Assembly: GCF_000722545.1 (NCBI RefSeq)
Contig: NZ_JNVM01000006.1
Location: 248,001 to 312,000 of the forward strand
Reading direction: 5' to 3'
Origin: Paenibacillus tyrphae
GTDB lineage: Bacteria; Bacillota; Bacilli; Paenibacillales; NBRC-103111
Length of the DNA stretch: 64,000 nt
How positions within the stretch are numbered: position 1 is the first letter of the stretch; every line of letters starts with the position of its first letter. A program made the position numbers and the translations under genes. Below, in pieces: positions 26,459 through 34,922 of this stretch. The notes under the pieces are model-generated. The model saw only the letters and a program-made list of their open reading frames with translations. It did no database searches and was not told the DNA's origin.

Positions 26459-26985
26459 TCCTTACCCGATTGATCTTGATCCCACTCGAAATGCACTCCG
26501 CATAACGGAATGAACAGAAACTTGCTGTGTCCGAGCTGCACGACATCGTACGCGGTCAATTCGACCGGCGTATACACCGCTTCGTTGTTATGGTAAGCGA
26601 GCCCCGACGCATCGCCCGGCAGCAGGAAAAAGTTCCGCTTCTTCGGGTCGTACACGACGACTGCGTGATTCCGGCGGGAGATGGTGTTGTCCCCGATGAT
26701 CCGGATGTGCATATCCTCGGCCCGGCCGATGAAATTTTTCTCCGCCATGATCCGGTAATCTTGTCCTTGCTGCGGTCCTTCGATACAGACAAGCCACCCG
26801 GTCACCGGCTCGATGCCTTCGGACTCCCCCAAATAAGGCATCGTCTTTTCGTCCTCCTGGACTCTTGTCGCTTTCTTGCTCTCGGCTTTGGAAGCCGGCT
26901 CCACGACCATGCTGCAATAGGGGCATACGCTGCCGTGCTTTCTCGTACTGAACATGTGTCCGTTGGCGCATCTTGTCAAACTCAT
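26455..26985 (-). CDS. Zinc-ribbon plus FHA-domain protein
   Basis: About 176 residues from the ATG at 26985 (GGGGGA ten bases upstream); an upstream TTG gives 189. The N-terminus has a zinc ribbon (RCANGHMF ... CPYC). The FHA domain spans about residues 70-160 (NFIGRAEDMHIRI; ISRRNHAVVVYDPKKRNFFLL), with the conserved GR, SRRNH pattern for phosphothreonine binding. It is soluble. It probably reads phosphorylation by the kinase and passes it to the apparatus, by analogy with T6SS Fha proteins. Confidence 0.82.
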   Translation of the reverse strand: MSLTRCANGHMFSTRKHGSVCPYCSMVVEPASKAESKKATRVQEDEKTMPYLGESEGIEPVTGWLVCIEGPQQGQDYRIMAEKNFIGRAEDMHIRIIGDNTISRRNHAVVVYDPKKRNFFLLPGDASGLAYHNNEAVYTPVELTAYDVVQLGHSKFLFIPLCGVHFEWDQDQSGKE

Positions 26986-27036
26986 TGATATCCATTCCCC
27001 CGTCTGCTTCTTCTCAAAGCTCAAAGCCGAAATGCC

Positions 27037-27588
27037 TTACTTGACCAACAGCCTCGTATTGGCAATGTAGATCGTATCGCCCGAATGCACTTGCTCGGGC
27101 TCGTCGCCGTTCAGCAGCCGCTTGCTGCTTTCGCCGCGTTTCTTGATGCCGACGCCGTTACTGGAGTCGAGGTCTTCGATGTACCAGTTGCCGGAAGCGT
27201 AATTCAGCACCGCGTGCTGCTTGCTGACCAGGGCGGCATACTCGGTACCCGACAAATCGATCTGCACCTCCAGATCGGAAGAGCTTCTCCCGATCAAGAG
27301 CGACGTCTCCCCGTGGATGTACCATTCCTTGATACGCTCGCCGTCATCGCCGAGCAGCGCCAGCTTCGTAATCGCCGCTTCTTTCTTGGCTTCGGGCGCC
27401 GACGCAGTCGTCCGCCCGTACTTTCGCCAAGCCATTCCCGTCAAACCGATGATGAAAAAGACGGCGACGAACAGCCTCAGGGCGACGTTGGTGTTCCATA
27501 TATACGTATAAACCAGGGTAAAAGCCGAGACCAGCGCGATCAGCACGTTGACTACGGTTACCCATACGGATTTTTTTTCGCTCAACAT
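27037..27588 (-). CDS. Membrane protein with C-terminal FHA domain
   Basis: 183 residues: two membrane helices (about 9-30 and 34-52) and an FHA domain with SLLIGRSSSDLEVQIDLS, VSKQHAVLNYASGNWYIEDL and DSSNGVGIKK, all hallmarks of the fold, facing the cytoplasm. It binds phosphothreonine peptides and could hold the apparatus or the soluble FHA protein at the membrane. It starts 27 bp after the DnaJ-like gene ends. Confidence 0.85.
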   Translation of the reverse strand: MLSEKKSVWVTVVNVLIALVSAFTLVYTYIWNTNVALRLFVAVFFIIGLTGMAWRKYGRTTASAPEAKKEAAITKLALLGDDGERIKEWYIHGETSLLIGRSSSDLEVQIDLSGTEYAALVSKQHAVLNYASGNWYIEDLDSSNGVGIKKRGESSKRLLNGDEPEQVHSGDTIYIANTRLLVK

Positions 27589-27615
27589 TGGTTCCCCCGT
27601 TGGAACAGGATGTGC

Positions 27616-28068
27616 TTATTTTTTTCGAATGCCAAAATATTTCTCGAACATGGCCGTCGTATCGACCGGATTTTTCGTCTCGCTCTTGTTCTTGATCCCG
27701 GCTTCTCCACCTTTGGGATGATAGCCGAAAAAACGCTCGAATTGCTTTTCCATATCTTTCAGATCAAACTGGGGCTGGCCGCTCTCGGCGCGCCGCTCCT
27801 TCGTCTTGGTGCCGGCGCCGGATGACGAACCGGCTTTTCCTTCCTTCTTGCGGTCCAGACGTTCGTCGTAGGCTTGCCTCGCCGACGCGTCGGACAAGGT
27901 CTGATACGCTTCGGTCACTTGCTTGAACTTCAGCTCCGCCTGCTTGCTTCCACCGTTGGTGTCGGGATGATGAAGCTTGGCGAGCCGCTTGTAGGCTTTC
28001 TTGATTTCTTCGGGGGAGGCGCTGCGTTCGACCTCCAGAATCTCATAGTAATTGTTCATCGGATTCAT
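27616..28068 (-). CDS. DnaJ-domain protein
   Basis: 150 residues: a complete J domain (residues about 5-70, [21 protein letters not shown] with the HPD motif in LHHPDTNGG), then a low-complexity basic linker and a C-terminal [17 protein letters not shown] segment. It lacks the Gly/Phe and zinc regions of DnaJ. The likely partner is the Hsp70-like ATPase at 19001-21649 in the same operon. A second ATG at 28059 is a possible start. Confidence 0.85.
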   Translation of the reverse strand: MNPMNNYYEILEVERSASPEEIKKAYKRLAKLHHPDTNGGSKQAELKFKQVTEAYQTLSDASARQAYDERLDRKKEGKAGSSSGAGTKTKERRAESGQPQFDLKDMEKQFERFFGYHPKGGEAGIKNKSETKNPVDTTAMFEKYFGIRKK

Positions 28069-28091
28069 CCTTACCGCCGGAAATGGAGAAA

Positions 28092-28117
28092 GTTAAGGGG
28101 CGGAACGGCCCCTTAAC
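28092..28117 (-). terminator. Perfect hairpin after the tube gene, partial terminator or mRNA-stabilising element
   Basis: A ten-base arm (GTTAAGGGGC) pairs perfectly with its complement around a six-base loop, 30 bp after the Hcp-like stop codon. On the minus strand it is followed by TTTCTCC, a weak T-run. It could reduce transcription into downstream genes, so that tube protein is made in excess, as the structure would require. Confidence 0.55.
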
Positions 28118-28148
28118 TCCTGTTGCTTGCAATAACCGGTCAAGCCGA

Positions 28149-28574
28149 TTAGTTCGCGTATCCGCCTTCGATCGTAGCGAATTCCGTTTTGTCTTTCTTT
28201 TGCTTGATGAAGAGCGTGAACGTGCCTACGCCTTCCGTGTCGCCGAAGCGCTCTTGGTAATCCACGACGAACGCGTTCGGGAAGTAGATTTTGCGCACCA
28301 CTTGGCTGGCAGCGATCACTTCCAGCGTCACTTTGCGGTAGCAGTCCGATTTCTCAGCCGGTACGAGCGACCACAGAGCAAGCTTCATCGTGTCGTCGGC
28401 GCTGTCGCCGTCCGTTGCGGTGATGATTTTGCCGGAGATTTTCAGGAACGCGCCTACGTCGGTCGATCTCGCGTTGGAGTCGTTCGGCGTATCCGTGTCG
28501 TAAATCACCGATTGAATGTTGTCCATGCCCAATTCGATTGTTTCTGCGCCTTCTACTTTCAGTCTGAAGCCCAT
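28149..28574 (-). CDS. Hcp/TssD-like tube protein
   Basis: 141 residues from the ATG at 28574 (GGGAGG eight bases upstream); a longer in-frame start is not supported. It is strand-rich with an Hcp/phage-tube pattern: MGFRLKVEGAETIELG, then KISGKII, and a long C-terminal strand pair IYFPNAFVVDYQERFGDTEG and GTFTLFIKQKKDK. It would stack as hexamers to form the inner tube pushed out by the sheath. It follows the sheath gene, as in contractile systems. Confidence 0.78.
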   Translation of the reverse strand: MGFRLKVEGAETIELGMDNIQSVIYDTDTPNDSNARSTDVGAFLKISGKIITATDGDSADDTMKLALWSLVPAEKSDCYRKVTLEVIAASQVVRKIYFPNAFVVDYQERFGDTEGVGTFTLFIKQKKDKTEFATIEGGYAN

Positions 28575-28605
28575 AGATAAATCCTCCCTTAAGGTAAGTA
28601 TGGTC

Positions 28606-28668
28606 CCCGACAGCGTATGGCGCTGACGGGATTTATGTTGAAAGGTGAGCTTGCGAAAGCTCTCCTTT
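28606..28668 (-). promoter_or_regulatory. Two hairpins between sheath and tube genes
   Basis: At 28641-28668 an AAAGG-x-GAGCTT arm pairs around TCGC. At 28606-28630 a CCCG-x-CAGCG arm pairs around a five-base loop. Both are near-perfect, each with one mismatch, and neither has a T-run. They lie in the leader of the tube gene and probably mark an mRNA processing or stabilising site that sets sheath:tube ratio (inference). Confidence 0.5.
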
Positions 28669-28696
28669 AACAACCGCATAAGTTTGTTCAGCATCG

Positions 28697-30907
28697 TTAC
28701 CCTTTAACCGGGGTGGTTCCTTTCGTGATCATCACCTCGAGGTTCTTCACGTTGCCGTTGAAGACCAGGTCGATATGGCACATGTTGCTCTTATCGTCGA
28801 TAATGTAGCTCATGTCGTCCCCGTCCTGGATGATCGAGTTGACGTACCCCCGCGTGCCGAGCCATTTGCTCTTTTGGCTGCTCGGATTGTTGCTGAAAAA
28901 TTTAACGATGTTGTCATGTTTGAAATCGCCGGTTTGGAAACGCAGGATGCGTTCGATGTACGTGCTGACCAGCGTCTTGTAGATCGAATCGAAGCCGTCG
29001 TCGGTCGACGCAAGGCTTCTCGCCTTGTAGACGGTAATGCGCTTGATGTCTTTGCCCTGCAGCTGCGCGTTCTCGGAAGAGAACACGAAGCCGAAGTTTT
29101 TCCGGTTGATCGAATCCTTGATGTTGTTCGTGAAGCCGGAAATTTCCTTCGCCATCGTCGTGATGGCACGCAGACCGTTCTCCCCGGCCTCGATATCGAA
29201 GCGCACGCCCGGGAATTCCCGGCTCACCGTCTTGAACGATTCGCGCAAATATTCCGGGCACTGGTAAGCCGCCACGATCCCCGCCGCCACATAGGCTGCG
29301 CCGATGTAGACGCCTTCGATCCAGAGCTTCAGAATGTCTTCCTTCTCCTGCGATAGCTTGACGCCGCCGTCTTCGGTTTGCAGCATTTTGCTGTCGATGA
29401 CGACACCGGACTTGTCCTTCGGAATAATTGTGAAGTTCGGAACCGACGGTACCGCGAATTCGCTGAATTCTTTGCGGACCAGCAAGCCGCATTTATCGAT
29501 ATACTTGTCGATGCCGGCGGTAGCCATGCTGTTGAACGTCGTTTCTTCGCCGGTCTCGAAGCTGAAGAACACCTGTACCTTGAAGTCTTTGATCACCTGC
29601 AGCAGCATCGTGAGCGATTCCATCGTGTTGCCGTCCTGCTTGGCGACCTTTTCGTTGCCTCTGAACCGCTCCCGGCTCACCTTCGAAGCGCCGGAGGAAT
29701 CGAGCTGCACCGAAGGAACAATGCCGAACCAGATCGTGTCGGTGAAATCGTTCTTCGAGTTGACCGTGTTCAGGTACGTTTCCAGCCTCGGAATGTTGCT
29801 GCTTTTCACGATCATGTCCAGCTTGGTGTTCGTGATCAGCATCGAAGGCTGCATCCCTTTGTTTTTGGTGGAGTATTGATCGAAGAACATTTTGATGCCC
29901 AACAATTTTTCCACCAAAGGCTTGACGGTCTTCACGAACTCATCCTTGGCATTCTTGTAGAACTCCAGATACGTGTTGTAGTTCTGCACTTCCTTCTCGG
30001 TATCGATCTCGCTCTGAACCGCAGGTAGCGGGCAGAACGTCCGCACGACCAGGTCTTTGACGTAGGCGGATGGTGTATCCGACACGGACTCGTAATCGTC
30101 CTCGAATACGTTGATCAAGCCGTTCGCGCTGCTGTCGTCCGCGATCATGAGCTGCATCGTGTCCGATTTCGGCGATTCGATAATTTTCAGCTCGCCGGAA
30201 TCGCCGATCATCAGCATCCCGATCTGGATCGCTTCGGATTCGTTCTCCTCCTGCGCTCCTCCAAGAAGAAGGCGGGTCTTGATGTCTTCGATCGCCAGCG
30301 GAAGCATGGCCATGACGTTGTTATAGTTTTTGCTGGCGTCCTCGAACATGATGTTCAGCTTGTCCCCGAGGTCCAGCTTTTTCGGATCGCCGTCGTCCAG
30401 CTTGTCGTATTGCCCGTACAAATAATGGATTTCCTTGCGCACTTGGCGGATGTCGTCCATTACTTTTTTCGGAGAAATCATGTCGAGCAGGTTCTCGAAC
30501 TTGAAGTCCACGTTAGGAATGCCTTGGCTGCGCTTCGTGTCGATGAGCGTGAACAGCATTTTCAGAAAATCGTTGCTTTGGTCGATCTTGATCTCCGAAA
30601 TGCTGTCCTCGGCAATCCCTTCCGGCTTCTTGAGGGTATACATAACCTTCTGGTTGGCCGCGTTGAAAAACGAGTACACGGTCGGCGAAAACTTGTCCAA
30701 AAACTCGTCGAAGCTGCGAACGAGCAGATGCTGGTTAATCTCCTTGATCTTGTCGTCGCTCAAGCTGTCGATGCCTCTGACGTCCCCGACGATCGTGACG
30801 AGATCGAGCTTTTCCGGGTTGATCTCTTCGAAGAGCATGGTGCGGTTCGTTTGATTGATGATGTCCATTGAGCTGTCGGCTATAAAAACTTGCCGGAACC
30901 GGCGCAT
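28697..30907 (-). CDS. Putative contractile sheath protein (TssB/TssC-like, possibly fused)
   Basis: 736 residues, soluble. The N-terminal 110 residues (LVTIVGDVRGIDSL; SFDEFLDKFSPTVYSFF) resemble the small sheath subunit. After a variable insert, the part from about 330 onward resembles a large sheath subunit (TDTIWFGIVPSVQLD; GAAYVAAGIVAAYQCPEYL), ending in a wall-strand-like HIDLVFNGNVKNLEVMIT. Its size is close to TssB plus TssC. The Hcp-like gene directly downstream supports the call. AAAGGAG lies 15 bases before the ATG, rather far. It is the first gene after the promoter at 30968-30997. Confidence 0.65.
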   Translation of the reverse strand: MRRFRQVFIADSSMDIINQTNRTMLFEEINPEKLDLVTIVGDVRGIDSLSDDKIKEINQHLLVRSFDEFLDKFSPTVYSFFNAANQKVMYTLKKPEGIAEDSISEIKIDQSNDFLKMLFTLIDTKRSQGIPNVDFKFENLLDMISPKKVMDDIRQVRKEIHYLYGQYDKLDDGDPKKLDLGDKLNIMFEDASKNYNNVMAMLPLAIEDIKTRLLLGGAQEENESEAIQIGMLMIGDSGELKIIESPKSDTMQLMIADDSSANGLINVFEDDYESVSDTPSAYVKDLVVRTFCPLPAVQSEIDTEKEVQNYNTYLEFYKNAKDEFVKTVKPLVEKLLGIKMFFDQYSTKNKGMQPSMLITNTKLDMIVKSSNIPRLETYLNTVNSKNDFTDTIWFGIVPSVQLDSSGASKVSRERFRGNEKVAKQDGNTMESLTMLLQVIKDFKVQVFFSFETGEETTFNSMATAGIDKYIDKCGLLVRKEFSEFAVPSVPNFTIIPKDKSGVVIDSKMLQTEDGGVKLSQEKEDILKLWIEGVYIGAAYVAAGIVAAYQCPEYLRESFKTVSREFPGVRFDIEAGENGLRAITTMAKEISGFTNNIKDSINRKNFGFVFSSENAQLQGKDIKRITVYKARSLASTDDGFDSIYKTLVSTYIERILRFQTGDFKHDNIVKFFSNNPSSQKSKWLGTRGYVNSIIQDGDDMSYIIDDKSNMCHIDLVFNGNVKNLEVMITKGTTPVKG

Positions 30908-30967
30908 GATTCTTATAGCCTACTCCTTTCCGAGCATTTTTGGATGAAGGCCGAAAACACAGGTCTA

Positions 30968-30997
30968 ATCATAGAGTCTGATGTTTTATTTTGTCAA
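30968..30997 (-). promoter_or_regulatory. Sigma-A promoter of the injection-system operon
   Basis: On the minus strand TTGACA (30997-30992) and TATGAT (30973-30968) are 18 bases apart, close to consensus, and start about 60 bp before the sheath gene. The whole 30908-31266 gap is AT-rich with A/T tracts and holds no gene; the divergent VWA gene starts at its other end. No operator palindrome stands out. Confidence 0.8.
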
Positions 30998-31284
30998 CTA
31001 TGGATATTTATAGTCTTTTTATCCTAGTGAATTAAGTACTATTTTCCCATTTTTGAGCAAACACATTTATTTTTTGGACCTTCTGTTATATGCTGAATTA
31101 ACCATATAAACCCATCCTTTCATTCCCTTTTTCATCATCTCCCCTTCAAAAATGTGTCTAACTTAACAAAACTGTATTTTTTTACTATTTCCCGCTGTAC
31201 TAATTTTTCGGCAAAGTCCTGCCGATAGTTTAGAGCAGTTTTGGTGTACTTTCACACATTTTACAAATGAAGGGTGATTTTTTT

Positions 31285-33306
31285 ATGTTTGGGGAAATGC
31301 ATACAAGAAGGCGCGTCCCGGTCGGACTGCGAATTTTGGCGATTGCTGTCGTACTGGCGCTGCTGTTCGTTCCTCTCGGATCGGCGTTGGCCGAAGGCGA
31401 TACGAATCCGGGATTCGACGCGGTGTTCGTGATGGACGTCAGTTATTCGATGAACGCGACGGACCGGGACCGGATCGCTGCGGAAGTCATCAAAATGTTT
31501 ATGGACATGAGCGAGGCATCCCGCACCCAAGTCGGGTTCGTCGCCTACAACCATAAAATTGTCGAAGCGCAGCCGCTCGCCCCGCTAACCCAGGAGGAGC
31601 AGAAAAATCTGCTCAAAAAGAAAATCGCGGAGCTGCGTTTTTCCGGCTATACGGATCTTGGTCTCGGGCTGAGCAAAGGGTCGGAGCTTGTCGGGAGCGG
31701 CAAAGGCGGCGGTCGTCCGTTTATGATTCTGCTGTCGGATGGCGGCACGGACTTTGGACCTATTTTTACGGGAAGATCAGTCGAGGATTCGAACAAAGAC
31801 GTGGAGCGTATAATCGCGGAAGCGCAGGCGAAAGGCTACCCGATCTACACCGTCGGGCTTAATCATGACGGCTCGGTCAACGCGCCGCAGCTTGAAGCAA
31901 TCGCCGCCAAAACGGGTGGCACGTCGTTTATTACGGAGAGCGCAGGCGATCTGCCGGAAATTTTCAACAATATTTTCGCCAAGCAAATCCGCTCCGTGCT
32001 CGTCCCCGTCGCGGCCGTCACGGCCACCGGGGAGCTGCAGGAAGTGACGGTCAACATTCCGAACGGCAGCATGAACGAAGCCAATATCGTGCTGTTGTCG
32101 GAGCATCCGATCGCCGAAACACACCTGTATTACAATTCGAAAAACATCCGGTTCGTGAAATCGGACAAATATTCGCTGCTCAAAATTCCCCAGCCGCAAA
32201 AAGGCGCCTTTCTGCTGAAATTCAAAGCACGGCCCGGGGATTTCGTGAAAATCAGCCTGCTCGGCAACTACGGCCTCAAGGCGGGAATGGAGCTTGCCCA
32301 GCCGGTCAAGGGCGTGCCGTCGACCGTTTCCGCCTTCCTGCTGCATCAAGCGGACGGAACCAAGCTGGCCGACGCTGACGTGTATCAATCGATGAAAGCC
32401 GAACTGATCGTGAAGGATCTGAAAACGAATAAAGAAGAACGGACGCCGATGAAGCTGAACGGAAACGGCTTCGAAACGCAGACGATTTTCCCTCATTCCG
32501 GCAAGTATCAAGCCCGCGTGTTTCTGAGCAGTCCGGATTTTTACCGGGAGACGGCGGTCAGCGAGTTGGATATCGCGAACACGGCGCCCGAAGCGATCGG
32601 CAGCGGGGCCATCGAGCTGACGAAGGAAGACGGGGACGCCAAAATAGATCTTAAGAACTATTTTCGCGATGTAAATCAAGACAAGCTGAGCTATACGATC
32701 GCCTCCAACAGCAACGCCAAGCTGGCCGACTTCGCGGTGGACGGCGATACGTTAACCGTCTCTTCCATGCATGCCGGCAAGGCGGTCCTGACGATGACGG
32801 TAACGGACGACGAAGGAGCTTCCGTCACCTCAGACCTCGTCATCAGCGTGCACTCCGTTGTGCAGCGTTATTTGATCATCGCCGGCATCGTGCTCGCCGT
32901 GCTCCTGGCCGCTTGGGCCGTTTATTGGCTGCTTCGTCCGAAGCCCCGCTTTGCCGGAAGGCTGGAAGGGTACTTCCTCAATACGGCGAGCGGCAGCGAC
33001 ATTCCGGTGAAGTACTGGCCTCTCGCTTCGTTCGAGAAACGGCAGATCAGCCTTCGCGAGCTGTTCGCCAGCCTCGACGTCAACGAGCCGCTGCCGGAGG
33101 CGGAGCACGTCATCATCGAAGCCGGGAAGAACGGCACGATCCTGCTGCGGCACAACACGCGCTGCACGATTGAAAAAGGCAGGACGCCGATCCCCCGCAA
33201 CAAAAAGGAATCGATCAGCTACAACGAGAAAATTTATATCACGTTCGAGGACCATTTGACGGAAATCGAGCTGCGGTATAAAGAAGTAAAACCCAATGCC
33301 CTGTAA
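31285..33306 (+). CDS. Membrane VWA-domain protein
   Basis: About 673 residues from the ATG at 31285, since GAAGGGTGA lies just upstream and overlaps the earlier ATG at 31267. Signal/membrane segment (about 10-30), then a VWA domain with an intact MIDAS (DVSYS; SGYTDLG; LLSDGGTD), a strand-rich region ending in a cadherin-like repeat (KLSYTIASNSNAKLADFAVD), one membrane helix (about 535-555) and a 110-residue cytoplasmic domain that is FHA-like in strand pattern. It is divergent from the sheath operon, sharing its promoter region. It could link an external metal-dependent contact to the intracellular phospho-signalling genes. The link is inference. Confidence 0.78.
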   Translation: MFGEMHTRRRVPVGLRILAIAVVLALLFVPLGSALAEGDTNPGFDAVFVMDVSYSMNATDRDRIAAEVIKMFMDMSEASRTQVGFVAYNHKIVEAQPLAPLTQEEQKNLLKKKIAELRFSGYTDLGLGLSKGSELVGSGKGGGRPFMILLSDGGTDFGPIFTGRSVEDSNKDVERIIAEAQAKGYPIYTVGLNHDGSVNAPQLEAIAAKTGGTSFITESAGDLPEIFNNIFAKQIRSVLVPVAAVTATGELQEVTVNIPNGSMNEANIVLLSEHPIAETHLYYNSKNIRFVKSDKYSLLKIPQPQKGAFLLKFKARPGDFVKISLLGNYGLKAGMELAQPVKGVPSTVSAFLLHQADGTKLADADVYQSMKAELIVKDLKTNKEERTPMKLNGNGFETQTIFPHSGKYQARVFLSSPDFYRETAVSELDIANTAPEAIGSGAIELTKEDGDAKIDLKNYFRDVNQDKLSYTIASNSNAKLADFAVDGDTLTVSSMHAGKAVLTMTVTDDEGASVTSDLVISVHSVVQRYLIIAGIVLAVLLAAWAVYWLLRPKPRFAGRLEGYFLNTASGSDIPVKYWPLASFEKRQISLRELFASLDVNEPLPEAEHVIIEAGKNGTILLRHNTRCTIEKGRTPIPRNKKESISYNEKIYITFEDHLTEIELRYKEVKPNAL

Positions 33307-33322
33307 CGGGGGTTGGGTTTTT
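33288..33322 (+). terminator. Terminator overlapping the end of the VWA gene
   Basis: AAAACCCAA (33288-33296, still inside the coding region) pairs with TTGGGTTTT (33313-33321) and runs into a T-run. The stop codon lies in the loop. Confidence 0.75.
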
Positions 33323-33815
33323 GCCGTTCCATCGCGGGAGAAGCCTAGGGAATTCGGAGTGGATGCTCGATGGGGTTGGGGAGAACGCGTCGGGCCGCTT
33401 TTCTCCCTTCGGGGCGCATTTGGGACGGAAGCTGTCTGCCTCCTCGTGCCCCTCAACATTCGGGACGGAAGCTGCCCGCCATTACTCGTGCCCCTCGACA
33501 TTCGGGCGGAAGCTCCCGTTACTTTTCCGGATCATTCGGCCAGAACTGCCGTTATGTTCCGGGAACGATTTTGAATACCGTTTGAGTCGCTTTAGAAGCC
33601 ACGGTGACACGATTGCACGGCTTACACGCCTTAGAGGAACTACGATGCGCTATCCGGAATTATTGCGCTTTCCCCAGGAACATAGCGGAACTCGGGACAC
33701 CTTAATCGTGTCGAAAAATATTCCGCAACGCTTGTTGAGCATCGATAACGCATCACAGTTCCTCTAAGCGGAGGTACAGCGGACAAATGAACCGAATAGT
33801 GCCCCCGCAGTTCCG
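33323..33815. repeat. Gene-free stretch with tandem and dispersed repeats
   Basis: At 33422-33520 there are two full and one partial copies of a unit of about 41 bp starting GGGACGGAAGCTG and ending in CCCCTC-x-ACATTC. From about 33630 to 33830 there are several variants of a short motif with AGGAACT or AGTTCCTCT next to CGCTAT and TTCCGG. The same motif recurs at 56570-56775. No ORF here has coding character. Confidence 0.6.
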
Positions 33816-34757
33816 CTATTTTTCGGAAACGGCCGAAGGCGGCTCCAAGCGGTTCCGCCGCATCCCGGCTTTCAGACGCATATATTCCAAGTGCAAAGCT
33901 GCCTTAAGCAGCTTCAGCGACGGGCATCTTCTGCGCGGCTGAACGGCAAGCCCCCATCGGATCATCCCCGACAGCAGCAGGCCGACCTCCGGGTTCGCGC
34001 TTCTCGCGCTTTCCATGCGGTCCTCGATCAGCCGCTCGGAAACGTCCGCCGGCACGAGCCCGGTGAAGCTGTAATATAAAACGGCGGCGGCGCTGTATAA
34101 ATCGGCCTTTTTCCCTTGCCGGGCCTTTTCCGAATACAGCTCTAGCGGGGAGAAGCCCGCCGTTGTAAAAATCGGACGGACGTCCGGCTCGGCGAGCGAT
34201 ACGGCCGAACCAAAATCCAGCAGCACCGGCCGGCCTTCTTCCGAAATCATCATATTCCCCGGCTTCAAATCCCGGTGAATGAGGCCTTGCCGGTGTACGA
34301 CGTCCACCGTATCCAGAAACGGCAGCAGCACGTTTCGGATCAAATGCGCCGCCGAAGGCTTCTCCTCCCGGATAAAGTTCACGAGCGACTTGCCCGAGCA
34401 ATAACGGGTCACCAGATAGCTCGTCCCGTTTTCTTCGAAATGGTCGATATATTCGACGATATGCCTATGCCGGAGCCGGCTTAGAATCGAAGCTTCCCTC
34501 CGGAAAGCATCGTTCAGCCCTTCAAACTTCCGGCGGCTCGAAGGACGGCGGCATATGACCGTTTTCCCGTCCATATCTCTTAAAGCTAGGCTCCCGGGAT
34601 AAAATTCCTTGATCGCAAGCCTTTCTTCTCCTTCCGCCGGGCTTCCGATGTAAACGATGGACAGCTCGCTCGAAGCCAGCCGATCTTCAATCCGGTAGGT
34701 GCCGCCTTTTAGCAGCGTATGCCGCTGAAGACACACATCATCGAGGTCTGGGGTCAT
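33816..34757 (-). CDS. Hanks-type Ser/Thr protein kinase
   Basis: 313 residues from the ATG at 34757 (AAGGAG nine bases upstream). Kinase motifs: an atypical Gly-poor loop (LASSELSIVYIG), Lys in LAIKEFYP, catalytic loop IHRDLKPGNMM, and LLDFGSA with a DFG. There is no membrane segment and no PASTA domain. It has a conserved-looking C-terminal RWGLAVQPRRRCPSL stretch. It lies just beyond the VWA gene and is the likely kinase for the FHA/PP2C set, comparable to T6SS PpkA. It is about 75 bp from the PBP gene, so a cell-wall role is the alternative. Confidence 0.83.
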   Translation of the reverse strand: MTPDLDDVCLQRHTLLKGGTYRIEDRLASSELSIVYIGSPAEGEERLAIKEFYPGSLALRDMDGKTVICRRPSSRRKFEGLNDAFRREASILSRLRHRHIVEYIDHFEENGTSYLVTRYCSGKSLVNFIREEKPSAAHLIRNVLLPFLDTVDVVHRQGLIHRDLKPGNMMISEEGRPVLLDFGSAVSLAEPDVRPIFTTAGFSPLELYSEKARQGKKADLYSAAAVLYYSFTGLVPADVSERLIEDRMESARSANPEVGLLLSGMIRWGLAVQPRRRCPSLKLLKAALHLEYMRLKAGMRRNRLEPPSAVSEK

Positions 34758-34922
34758 CCAAAATTGCTCCTTCGTTTCGAACATTCGCCTTGATTCCGTT
34801 GAGGCGCGGGCCCGCAAGCCCCTTCCCCATCTTATCACAAGAATCAAAATTGGGAACCATTGGATTTTCTGCGTCTGCGATCGAACGCACGCGAAGGCTC
34901 CGCAGGCGGCAGCACTGGCTGC

